From: Chrysophaeum taylorii
Taxonomy: Eukaryota > Sar > Pelagophyceae > Pelagomonadales > Pelagomonadaceae
NCBI GenBank assembly: GCA_029834535.1
Contig: JAQMWT010000565.1
Span: 57,953 to 121,952, forward strand
DNA length: 64,000 bases
Reading direction: 5' to 3'
The position numbers and the translations under genes are program-made. Shown piece after piece: positions 29,991-38,066 of this stretch. The notes under the pieces were generated by a model that saw only the letters and a program-made list of their open reading frames with translations, was not told the origin of the DNA and searched no databases. Each line of letters opens with the position of its first letter. The first letter of the stretch is position 1.

Positions 29991-31576
29991 AGAAGATTAG
30001 CAGCGTTCTCAAGTGTGACGAAGACGAGCAGACGTGGAACCTGCAGGATTGGTGGACGAAAGCTCGGAATTTCTTGCTGAAGAAGCCACCAGAACAACCG
30101 CGCAGCTGCAGACTCAAAGCCGCAGCTGACACGGAACCGATCGCCGATGCTGATGAGGATCAGCAGGCGACGAATGAATTTACAGATGCATTCTGGAAAG
30201 ACGAAATGAATGATTTATGGGAGGGGTCCTTTGCTTCCGTGAACTACGAAGACCAGGATCCCCTACCAGCACTGATTCCCTCTGAGATTGTCTTGGAGGA
30301 AGAGCGGAAGCCGCCAGATAAAGAGGCTGCCGCGAGCATTATGGCGAAGACGCCAACAACAGATAATACGAAAGCTCAAGCCGCGGTATCGATGCCCAAC
30401 CCCGGAGATGAGCGATTCAGAGCCCGATGTGCTCACACTTCGTTGACGCCGCGAGATGGCAAGACGATCGAAGATGATTTGATTACCCTCAGTTGTTTAG
30501 ATACGGGTACTCTAACGTTTATAGCCTGTCACATCTACAGGAATCGTGACGGACCGAAATTCTCGACGACCATCGGTGTCGATGGAATGGCAGATGTTTC
30601 TTATATTTGCCGAGAAATGGTCAAAAAGTTGACCAAAGATCAGTTGATTTTCGATGAAGGCGAACTTCCGATTAAGCGCAAGCTGTACGGATCAGGGTTG
30701 AATACGACGACGATCCATCGTTGGATCGCCCTTCGGGTCGCTTTCGCCGACGACTTCGCTGCCCCCATTGTTGCTATTGTAGCCGATACGAATTATCTGT
30801 TCCTGTTGGGAGGGCGCGATATACGAGTTTTAGGAGCCATCGTGGATTTTCCCCATGATCGGATCTGTTTTTGTCGAACCCAAGTCGTCTACGGGCGCAA
30901 GAAGATTAAAGTTAAGGATGAACGAGTCGATGCACCAATCGTGACCTTTCGGTCTATTTACGATCGAAATCCGATAACCGTACCGATTTACAATCATCAA
31001 CACGATGCCTTTCGGCAGAGTCTCGACCTGGTCAAGACTCGAGTTTATGCTCGTTTGAGCACGATTAAAGATCTCCGAAGCCCGCCGCCGGAACGTAAGG
31101 TAGCCATGGCTACGCGGGGACATGCTACGACCAAATTCTCCCCAGCTCCGGGAGAAGACGCGCGAGAAGTAATCGCTTATGCCGCGCGCACGCTTCAAAT
31201 CGAGCCCGGTCGAACGTACAATCTACCGGTTATTTTGTCGAAGCCTATGGAAAAAGGACAGGTTTTCGTCGCTACGTTTGCTGAGAACGAGCAGTTGGGA
31301 GTTGTCGAAGGAATGTGTTCTTCTTGCGAAGAGCGCGACCGGTCCGCTGCTCGGGTGGCAGTTACTGCCACGGAAGAAGTGCCGACGATCGTCACTCAAG
31401 GCGAAGCCCTTGCGATTGGTGATATCGTTAGGTACGAAGATGAGTTGAACGTCTCTACGATCAACGAACTTACGAAAGAATGTGAAGAAGGATACGACAA
31501 GGGGAACCTTTCTTTCACCGTTTCTGTCGCTAGTCATTTGACGCGATGCGACGAATCTCCCCGCCGATGCTGCTGA
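29987..31576 (+). CDS. Retrotransposon ORF2, retropepsin-like protease region
   Basis: 529 residues. The N-terminal part (FLLKKPPEQPRS, then DAFWKDEMNDLW) resembles the ORF1 start. Residues about 180-300 fit a retroviral-type aspartic protease fold: STTIGVDGMADVSYICREMV, where the family has the active-site D-T/S-G-A, and LFLLGGRDIRVLGAIVDF, the second conserved strand-helix. The site reads V-D-G-M-A rather than D-T-G-A, so the enzyme is unusual or the alignment is offset. The C-terminal region (330-529) is uncharacterised, perhaps a linker or scaffold. It overlaps ORF3 by 31 bp in another frame. Confidence 0.65.
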   Translation: MKKISSVLKCDEDEQTWNLQDWWTKARNFLLKKPPEQPRSCRLKAAADTEPIADADEDQQATNEFTDAFWKDEMNDLWEGSFASVNYEDQDPLPALIPSEIVLEEERKPPDKEAAASIMAKTPTTDNTKAQAAVSMPNPGDERFRARCAHTSLTPRDGKTIEDDLITLSCLDTGTLTFIACHIYRNRDGPKFSTTIGVDGMADVSYICREMVKKLTKDQLIFDEGELPIKRKLYGSGLNTTTIHRWIALRVAFADDFAAPIVAIVADTNYLFLLGGRDIRVLGAIVDFPHDRICFCRTQVVYGRKKIKVKDERVDAPIVTFRSIYDRNPITVPIYNHQHDAFRQSLDLVKTRVYARLSTIKDLRSPPPERKVAMATRGHATTKFSPAPGEDAREVIAYAARTLQIEPGRTYNLPVILSKPMEKGQVFVATFAENEQLGVVEGMCSSCEERDRSAARVAVTATEEVPTIVTQGEALAIGDIVRYEDELNVSTINELTKECEEGYDKGNLSFTVSVASHLTRCDESPRRCC

Positions 31577-32895
31577 GCACGGTGCAGAAGGACGCTATGA
31601 CCGCTATGACGGACAAGTCCACCCTCAAACGACCTGAAGGCAGCGACGATTTCGCTCGAAGGTCAGAAAAAGATGAAAAGAAATGCCGCGAGATCACCGA
31701 AGCGGAGATCCGCCGCCGATATGAAAAGGTTCAATGGCTTCCAATCACTTATCGCAAGGTGGTGATGCTGTTCAGTGGAGCCGGAGGCAGTACTTTAGGT
31801 CTCCAACGAGCCAACGAAACGTGTGGGACGTCGTTTCGAGTCGTGTTAGCACTCGATGCGTCGGACACCGCCAACCAGATCCACCACAAGAACTTTCCGA
31901 ATATTCCTGTGGTGCAGCACACATTGTGTGGTCGCTATGTTACAACCTTACGGTTGATCGAATCTTATTTACCCTACGCGGAATGGTCGTCGTCGATGTG
32001 TGTCGCGTCGCCACCCTGCGTACACTCCGCTCTGTGCAACTTGACTTCCAGAGATGTTGGGAAGGGAGTCACCGCTACCCACTGGACGATGAAATTATGC
32101 AAGATGGCTGGTTTCTTCATGTGGTTGATAGAGCAGGAGGCTTCGATTATTTCTTACGTTGCACGTTTGCACCCTTACGTTTACGTCGTCAATTTTTACG
32201 ACATAACTCCTAGTTTGATGAGCTGTCGCGTGCGATTGTTGGTTTCCAGCCATCCGCTCCATTTACGCGTAGTTCCAAAGACTTGCAAGAATATGCAGCA
32301 AAAGTTCGCCGCAGCACTTGGTTACGCCGACGAACGACATTTACTTCAGATGAACAATTTAGGATCATCACGAGCCGCGACAGACGCAGCTTATACTGTT
32401 ACGCGTGTCCCGCTTCGCGTAGGACCGCACCGTTCCGATTACAGATCTCTGAATCTGGAAATGACTTCGGAGTTGCTGACGATGCCCCCTGATTTTGATT
32501 GGGCCGGCTTCTCCAGGACGACCTCGTTGAAACACTTGGCGTCCGTCGTGCCACCTGACACGATGGCCTTATTAATGCTCGATCTGCACAACTCTGTGAC
32601 CAAGGAATTTCACCTGAGCGGCGAAGCTTTGCCGTCAGCGTTGAGTCCTGCAGACCGACCGTTTGATTATTATTTACAAATTGATGAAACCACCCTTCGT
32701 CACGTCCAAGTTCCGCTGTTAAACACGCGCACACGTGTCATACGATGGGTGTCGACTGATGATCTTCAAGATCGCACCAAATGGAAACCTCCAGAGGTAC
32801 CGTTGATTCCGCCTGCAACAGATGAGCCGGGGACGTCTCATGCTTCTTCTGCTGGGCCCCCGACAACCAAATTTAGACGTTCCGCCAGATCCTGA
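31546..32895 (+). CDS. Retrotransposon-encoded cytosine-5 DNA methyltransferase (ORF3)
   Basis: 449 residues from ATG 31546. C5-methyltransferase motifs appear in order: motif I VVMLFSGAGGSTLGLQRA (about 70-87), which binds AdoMet; motif II region ALDASDTANQIHHKNFPN (about 102-119); motif IV ASPPC (about 153-157), with the catalytic Cys; a Glu in WLIEQE for motif VI (about 198); motif VIII-like SCRVRLLV (about 226); motif IX LNLEMTSELLTMPPDF (about 303-318); and motif X-like SVVPPDTMALLM (about 336-347). No extra reader domain was seen. It should methylate cytosine in DNA, possibly the element's own copies. Methyltransferase capture by retrotransposons is known in dinoflagellates and charophytes. 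The stop is TGA 32893-32895, with a second in-frame stop TAA at 32917. Confidence 0.9.
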   Translation: MRRISPPMLLSTVQKDAMTAMTDKSTLKRPEGSDDFARRSEKDEKKCREITEAEIRRRYEKVQWLPITYRKVVMLFSGAGGSTLGLQRANETCGTSFRVVLALDASDTANQIHHKNFPNIPVVQHTLCGRYVTTLRLIESYLPYAEWSSSMCVASPPCVHSALCNLTSRDVGKGVTATHWTMKLCKMAGFFMWLIEQEASIISYVARLHPYVYVVNFYDITPSLMSCRVRLLVSSHPLHLRVVPKTCKNMQQKFAAALGYADERHLLQMNNLGSSRAATDAAYTVTRVPLRVGPHRSDYRSLNLEMTSELLTMPPDFDWAGFSRTTSLKHLASVVPPDTMALLMLDLHNSVTKEFHLSGEALPSALSPADRPFDYYLQIDETTLRHVQVPLLNTRTRVIRWVSTDDLQDRTKWKPPEVPLIPPATDEPGTSHASSAGPPTTKFRRSARS

Positions 32896-33088
32896 GCGAG
32901 ATCGGGAACCGAAGATTAAGAGCGAGCCGAGTGTTCGTGTCAAAGGCGAGAGGATCAACAAAAGCCACCCGGAAGTGAAACTAAAATACGAGAAAAGTTC
33001 GATGTGCCATGGAAAGATGCGCCGCGCGATGCCGAGGGTGCACCACTGCCGCAGACTCCTGAGCATGTCAAGGACAACGAAGCGATGA
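32822..33088 (+). CDS. Short linker ORF bridging methyltransferase and reverse transcriptase
   Basis: 88 codons from ATG 32822, in a third frame, overlapping the end of ORF3 by 74 bp and running 85 bp past the point where the RT frame becomes protein-like. Its stop overlaps an RT-frame ATG as ATGA (33085-33088). The middle (PKIKSEPSVRVKGE, HPEVKLKYEK) reads like a natural continuation into the RT-frame segment FDVPWKDAP at about 32998, so a frameshift at the AAAAG near 32993-32997 is an alternative to reinitiation. Confidence 0.5.
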   Translation: MSRGRLMLLLLGPRQPNLDVPPDPERDREPKIKSEPSVRVKGERINKSHPEVKLKYEKSSMCHGKMRRAMPRVHHCRRLLSMSRTTKR

Positions 33089-34728
33089 AAGTTAAAATTC
33101 CTACGAAGGAAGAAGTTGACAAGGTTGTGCAGGAGCTGGGAATTCCTGACAATCCGCACTTAGATGACGAGGCGAAACTGATGCTCCGTCACTGTGTGCA
33201 ATATTCTTGGGCCTTTTTCGACCCGATTATGAGACCTGTGGACTCGCCTCCTGTGTCTCTACGATTCAAAGACGCGAATCCGCGACCGATTAAGATGACG
33301 CCCTACCGATTGACGCCTGCGAAGCTCGATTGTCTCCGCAAGCAGATCAGCGAGTGGTGCCGGGATGGAGTCATTCGTCCGGCCAACTCACCTTGGGGCT
33401 TTCCTGTGTTGATGCTTCCGAAGAAAGGAGCTGAGATTGGAACGTCAAACGCGTTCCGTGCTGCAGTTGACTTACGTCAGCTCAACGATCAATTGGTCAA
33501 TGACAGTTGGCCAAACATTCGACAAGATGATGCTTTAGCCTTTCTCGCGATGAGACGATGGCGGACATGCATTGATATTAGATGGGGATACCACAACCTT
33601 CGTCTGGATCCGGCAGCGCAGGACGCTGTCACGATGGTTAGCCCACTTGGCGCTCACAGTTTCTTGCGATTACCTCTAGGTGTGAAGACAGCCGGAGCTC
33701 TTTTCTGCAAGCAAATGGCGAGCGACCTTTCGAAATGGATGTATCAAGACTTGGTTGCGTTTGTTGACGATATTATGATGGGATCCGACGATCTTCATCG
33801 ACATTTACAAGTTTTGATCGAAGTGATGTGTCATTTGGCACAGAGAGGGTACAGCGGTCGAACCGCGAAGTTCCACCTTCTCAAGGATGATATAGAATTT
33901 CTGGGACACATTTCTACCCCAGAAGGCTTGAAGCCGAATCCAAAGACGCTGGAAGCACTGCAGAAGATGCCGATTCCAGGTACTTTACCGAATACTTCCC
34001 CGAAGACCCAGATACGCTCTTTCATCGGCATGAGTAATTACTGCCGGCGATATGTGAAGGGCTACTCGAAGATTGTGGAACCGTTGAGACGATTATGCCT
34101 CGAAGGTGTAAAGTTCGAGTGGACGCCCGAGTGTCAGAAAGCTTGGGATACGATTATTGAAGCTTTGGTTGATTCCCGTGGAGTCTACCACGCCGATTAT
34201 GATCTGCCTTTTCAGATCCGATCCGATGCTTCCAAGGATGGACTTGGAGCATATCTCTTCCAGATTGTCGAAGTCAAGGACGATGCCGGAAGAGTGACTC
34301 GAGAAGAACGAGTAATTGAATACTGGAGCCGAGCTGTGCCGAAGGAGATGCGGAATTATGAGCCCCGTCGGCTAGAGCTGCTGGCAGTTATACTTTCTCT
34401 AGAGCACTTTCGAGCCTACATCGAAGGGCACCGGACTGTTTTGGAGACCGATCACCGAAATTTGACGTTTTTACGTAAGGCGACGCACTCGTCTGGGCAG
34501 CTTGCTCGTTGGGCGATGCGCCTCGCCAATTTTGACCCTGAACTTGGTTACAAGCCGGGAAAGTCACCGGGAATGAGTATCCCTGACTGTCTCTCCCGCA
34601 ACCCGATTGATCATGTCATCGAGACTGACGAGTTTGGAGAACCTTTGAACCACGCGTATTTAGTGTTCCAAGAGCTTCCCGACCTGTTGATGACCGAGGA
34701 GTTCCCGTCTCTGGCTGCCACTTCATAA
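33085..34728 (+). CDS. Retrotransposon ORF4, reverse transcriptase-RNase H
   Basis: About 547 residues from the ATGA-overlap ATG at 33085; the frame is open from 32920, with a GTG at 33004. The RT domain shows SPWGFPVLMLPKKG, AAVDLRQLNDQL, TCIDIRWGYHNLRLDP, HSFLRLPLGVKTAGALFCK, the polymerase box VAFVDDIMMGSDD and FLGHISTPEGLKPN. The RNase H domain follows, with FQIRSDASKDGLGAYL, a Glu in RRLELLAVI and an Asp in ETDHRNLTFL, ending near IPDCLSRNP. All expected catalytic residues are present. The stop and next start overlap as TAATG at 34726-34730. Confidence 0.95.
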   Translation: MKVKIPTKEEVDKVVQELGIPDNPHLDDEAKLMLRHCVQYSWAFFDPIMRPVDSPPVSLRFKDANPRPIKMTPYRLTPAKLDCLRKQISEWCRDGVIRPANSPWGFPVLMLPKKGAEIGTSNAFRAAVDLRQLNDQLVNDSWPNIRQDDALAFLAMRRWRTCIDIRWGYHNLRLDPAAQDAVTMVSPLGAHSFLRLPLGVKTAGALFCKQMASDLSKWMYQDLVAFVDDIMMGSDDLHRHLQVLIEVMCHLAQRGYSGRTAKFHLLKDDIEFLGHISTPEGLKPNPKTLEALQKMPIPGTLPNTSPKTQIRSFIGMSNYCRRYVKGYSKIVEPLRRLCLEGVKFEWTPECQKAWDTIIEALVDSRGVYHADYDLPFQIRSDASKDGLGAYLFQIVEVKDDAGRVTREERVIEYWSRAVPKEMRNYEPRRLELLAVILSLEHFRAYIEGHRTVLETDHRNLTFLRKATHSSGQLARWAMRLANFDPELGYKPGKSPGMSIPDCLSRNPIDHVIETDEFGEPLNHAYLVFQELPDLLMTEEFPSLAATS

Positions 34729-36620
34729 TGTCGTTTATTACGACCGAACTGCCGGAAGACGGAGACGAAGACCCTGAAAAGGATCCGATGAAATTGGCTA
34801 CGTCTCACGCTACGAGACAACGTCGGAAGAACCGTGCGCGTGATGAGCCACAGATCTTCAAGGACGCAGCCGCTTACAAAGATTATATCGATAAGATACC
34901 CGATAATATGACGCTCGCTGAGATCGCACGTGAGCAAGAATCTGATGCTACGTGCGAGGATATTCGCTACCGAATGGCCCAAGGTCAGACGCCGCGACGT
35001 TCCCGAGCGAACGAACGATTCGAAGTCGTTAAAGATGTTCTTTACCGCATTTCTGCTGATTTGCACCCGATGATTGTTGCACCTGCTACGTTGCGCAAAC
35101 GCATTATTCGACTCTATCATGACACTCCGGTTAACGGTGGTCATATGGGACGTCACAGTACCGTCCAGGCTATCCAAGAACGATTTTGGTGGCCTCACAT
35201 GTCGAACGAAGTTGGAGTCTTCATTGCTGAATGCTTAGTTTGTCAGAAAGCTCGTACGCCTGAGCCGAAACGAGCTGGACTCTTGCAGCAGCCCGTCTAC
35301 GATGGTGATGGTGCTGTTCTTTGCATGGATTTATTTGGACCCTTGCCCAGCGCTGGTCCCGAGACGTATCTTCTAGTATTTTTTGATCCGTTCTCGCATT
35401 TCTTGATTCTGGATGTTTTGAACGATAAGACTGCTGAGTCTGTCCTCGAGTCTTTTGTCATTAACATTCTCCTCAAGGGCTACTTGCCCCAGATGATTCG
35501 TACCGACAACGGTAAAGAGTTCGTGAACAAGTTGATGCGCGAGTTTTGCCATCTCTTTAACACACGATACCAAACTACGATTCCTTATCATGCCCAGTCG
35601 AACCCGGCTGAGCGTGTCAACCGATTTATCAAGGCCTTCCTCCGTGCTTGCCTTCAAGGCCGGAACATCACGGATTGGCCTGACTTTGCTCATTATATTG
35701 CGTTTTGCTACAACCGCAAGTTTATTCCAGGCACGCAGATTTCTCCCTTTATGCTGCGCCTGAACCGTCAGCCGATGCTACCGACTGACTACACGCTCAT
35801 GGATTTTGATACACGATTATTGCCGAAGACTCGCTCTGATGCAGTCGCCGAGACTCGCGAACGATTGAAATATTATACAAAGATCGTCCGCGAGGCTCGT
35901 GATAAAGCTTTGAAGAAACAGCGATTGGCTTACAATGCTGATCATGTTGATGTTGAATACAAGGAAGGATCGCACGTTTTGCTCTACATCCCTTTCCTTC
36001 AGAACAAACTTCGACCGGAATGGCGAGGGCCGTTTATTATCAAGGAACGCCTCTCCCCGGTCACCTATAGGATTGAGTCTCTCGACTCTCCGCCCGAAGA
36101 ACGACGTGTTCATGTAAGTCAGATCACGCCGGTGATGGTACCTCCGATCGTTGATCAAACCATCCGCAAACCCGAAGAAACCTTCCGTGATGATTATCAG
36201 CACGGTAAGTTTGTTGTTTTCCGGATTCCTGACCGGAAGCGCTCTGATTGGCGCAAGAAGATTTATGTTGCCGAAGTTTACGAGCCTTACGATTACCAAA
36301 ATGATCGTGTCGCTCTACATTTCTATTCCGATTTGGGTCCGAACGATGATGTCGCTTATTTCAAGCCGACCTCTCACCTTTCGCACCGCAAGCTCAAGCC
36401 CGAATTCAAGGACGTTGAAGGTCGAAGTTTCACCGACAAGTCCCGAATTTCCTCCAACACAACTCCTTGTGTCACGGATTTCGCTCCGCACGAGATTGAC
36501 GTGTTGGTCCCCAAGTTTACTCTACGCAGTGGTCGAGTTCCTGAACCGATCATCACCCGCGTTTACCAGAAGATTCGTTCACGAGATGCTCGTAAGGTGA
36601 AGCCGCGCTCCTCGCGCTAG
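34728..36620 (+). CDS. Retrotransposon ORF5, integrase with GPY/F-type tail
   Basis: 630 residues. The HHCC zinc module is at about 126-170 (RLYHDTPVNGGHMGRH, then AECLVCQKA), the DDE catalytic core has Asp in VLCMDLFGPLP (about 200), Asp in MIRTDNGKEF (about 259) and Glu in NPAERVNRFIK (about 295), and the GPY/F-type module is KLRPEWRGPFIIKERLSPV (about 425-445). About 150 further residues resemble no chromodomain I could recognise (FRDDYQHGKFVVFRIPDRK region). It catalyses insertion of the cDNA, producing the 5-bp duplication seen here. It ends 40 bp before the 3' LTR. Confidence 0.95.
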   Translation: MSFITTELPEDGDEDPEKDPMKLATSHATRQRRKNRARDEPQIFKDAAAYKDYIDKIPDNMTLAEIAREQESDATCEDIRYRMAQGQTPRRSRANERFEVVKDVLYRISADLHPMIVAPATLRKRIIRLYHDTPVNGGHMGRHSTVQAIQERFWWPHMSNEVGVFIAECLVCQKARTPEPKRAGLLQQPVYDGDGAVLCMDLFGPLPSAGPETYLLVFFDPFSHFLILDVLNDKTAESVLESFVINILLKGYLPQMIRTDNGKEFVNKLMREFCHLFNTRYQTTIPYHAQSNPAERVNRFIKAFLRACLQGRNITDWPDFAHYIAFCYNRKFIPGTQISPFMLRLNRQPMLPTDYTLMDFDTRLLPKTRSDAVAETRERLKYYTKIVREARDKALKKQRLAYNADHVDVEYKEGSHVLLYIPFLQNKLRPEWRGPFIIKERLSPVTYRIESLDSPPEERRVHVSQITPVMVPPIVDQTIRKPEETFRDDYQHGKFVVFRIPDRKRSDWRKKIYVAEVYEPYDYQNDRVALHFYSDLGPNDDVAYFKPTSHLSHRKLKPEFKDVEGRSFTDKSRISSNTTPCVTDFAPHEIDVLVPKFTLRSGRVPEPIITRVYQKIRSRDARKVKPRSSR

Positions 36621-36660
36621 CACCTCGCTGGGGCAGCTCGAATTCTTACCAGGGGAGTCC

Positions 36661-36996
36661 TGTGGCGGCAACTCCCGCCTCCTAAGGCTTACCCCTCTTC
36701 TAGGGCCCCCCCTTATCAGGGGCACCCTACTCCGTTCCGAGGATGTCAGAGTTTTCTCTGACATCATCTTCTTTTTCCGTGACATGTGTCACCCTGATTT
36801 CTGTTTTCGATTATCCTTGATCATAAAGCAACAGCCGATCCTCAAGTTGAGAGGACCAGGCGCAGGAGTTGTTTGTGGTCGCGTGGCGGGAGAACGGCCA
36901 TCCTCGTCCAGTGATCCCACCAAGGGCACGGACGCGATCGGCGAGCCAGGATTCGAAGGCACGCCAGGTAGCCCCTAAAATTCTCCTTACGCCACA
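36661..36996 (+). repeat. 3' LTR (336 bp)
   Basis: Identical in all positions I compared to the 5' LTR; even the chance 64-codon frames inside match residue for residue. A short purine-rich AGGGGAG precedes it (36651-36657), a weak polypurine tract candidate. Confidence 0.95.
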
Positions 36997-37001
36997 CCAC
37001 T
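36997..37001. repeat. Right target-site duplication CCACT
   Basis: Matches 28507-28511. Confidence 0.95.
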
Positions 37002-37213
37002 CACCCCACTCCCCTCTGAGCTGGTCGCTCTCACCCCCGCCAATCCAAGCTGCTTTGATCCGCACACGCCGCTAAGCTTTGAGTTTACTCTAAAAGCCCC
37101 AGTAAGTTCGCACTTGGTCTCAGTAAGTTCACCTGGTCACTAAGTTCACCTAATCCCAATCTCTAACCCCAGTAAGTTTATCTGGTTCCAGTAAGTTCAC
37201 TGGCCCCAGTAAG

Positions 37214-37830
37214 TTAACTTTTGGTGCGCGTGTAGACGCCGGGAGAGAGCTTATCGGTATTGCGCAGCACGTGTGGGGTAGGGTGGAGTCGTCGACCCAG
37301 AAGAGGATATCCTCGGGGTTGCCGATCGACAGAGAGCCACGTAGAGCTGGACGTGGCAGAAGACGGGCTTCGCCAAGAGGACGCCGACCTCGCGGGGTGT
37401 CTGGCCCTGGCTCTTGGTGATCGTTTGGCGTCGGCGGGCCTTAAGGGATACAGGTTGGAGGAGCCTCGGTGACAACGACACGATCGATCATGTATCTGGT
37501 ACCGTTGCAGTCGCCGTGCGACGGGTCGAGGTTGCGAAGACTTTAAGCTCGCGATCAAAGTCACCATGACGTTGGTTGTCGGGGAGTTCAAAACTCGACT
37601 CTTGAGAGCAAGGCGTCGTCTTCCGACCCAACCTAGTCGGCCGAAAAGAACTCCGACGCCTCGTCTCCGGGAAAAAAAGGCCGCGGTCATGCGCGCGTTG
37701 TCAGCATCGACAACATCGTTTCGACGGGCGTGAGAATGGCGCGCTGAAAGAGCCGCCGCGGGTCGTGGAAACAGTCTGCGAGGTCGCCGTAGACGGCTTG
37801 GAGGATCACTGTCTGGCTCGCGGGCCTAAC
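37214..37830 (-). pseudogene. PIF1/Helitron helicase remnant, second copy
   Basis: The minus strand keeps the same broken blocks as copy A: KSQGQTPREVGVLLAKPVF then HVQLYVALCRSATP in one frame, and the region encoding NGTRYMIDRVVVTEAP in another. It has small differences from copy A (for example LKARRRQ instead of RKARRRQ), so the two copies diverged after duplication or descend from separate insertions. Confidence 0.68.
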
Positions 37831-38066
37831 TGATCCTTACCCTAAATCGAGGGACAAACGGGGCCCGTCCTCTCTTCGCCTGTCCCACGCCTCGGCGATG
37901 GCCCCGACTAGGTCCCGCGTACTTATCTCCGCCCGTCAGGCACATCCCTCATACCCCACAAACCCACCCACATCCTTCATGCTCCCCACACACACCCCCC
38001 TCTTAGCCGTCGACATTTAAAAACAACCAGACAAACAGACAAACATCTGTCGATTAGTAGTTAGGA

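Larger units (their letters stand above)
28512..36996 (+). mobile_element. Intact Ty3/gypsy-type LTR retrotransposon encoding a C5 DNA methyltransferase
   Basis: 8.5 kb, bounded by two 336-bp LTRs that appear identical and by a 5-bp duplication. The order is LTR, ORF1 (gag-like), ORF2 (protease), ORF3 (cytosine-5 methyltransferase), short linker ORF, ORF4 (reverse transcriptase-RNase H), ORF5 (integrase), LTR. RT and RNase H before integrase and a GPY/F-type integrase tail indicate the Ty3/gypsy order. Its base composition is less GC-rich than neighbouring genes. Identical LTRs and unbroken ORFs imply a recent insertion and probable activity. Confidence 0.93.
36997..38066 (-). mobile_element. 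Helitron-related remnant copy B, main part
   Basis: The inverted relative of 18062-19215, in the order minisatellite (37085-37215), helicase remnant (about 37214-37830), R1 repeat (37857-38066). Together with 28375-28511 it formed one element before the LTR retrotransposon inserted. Confidence 0.7.
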
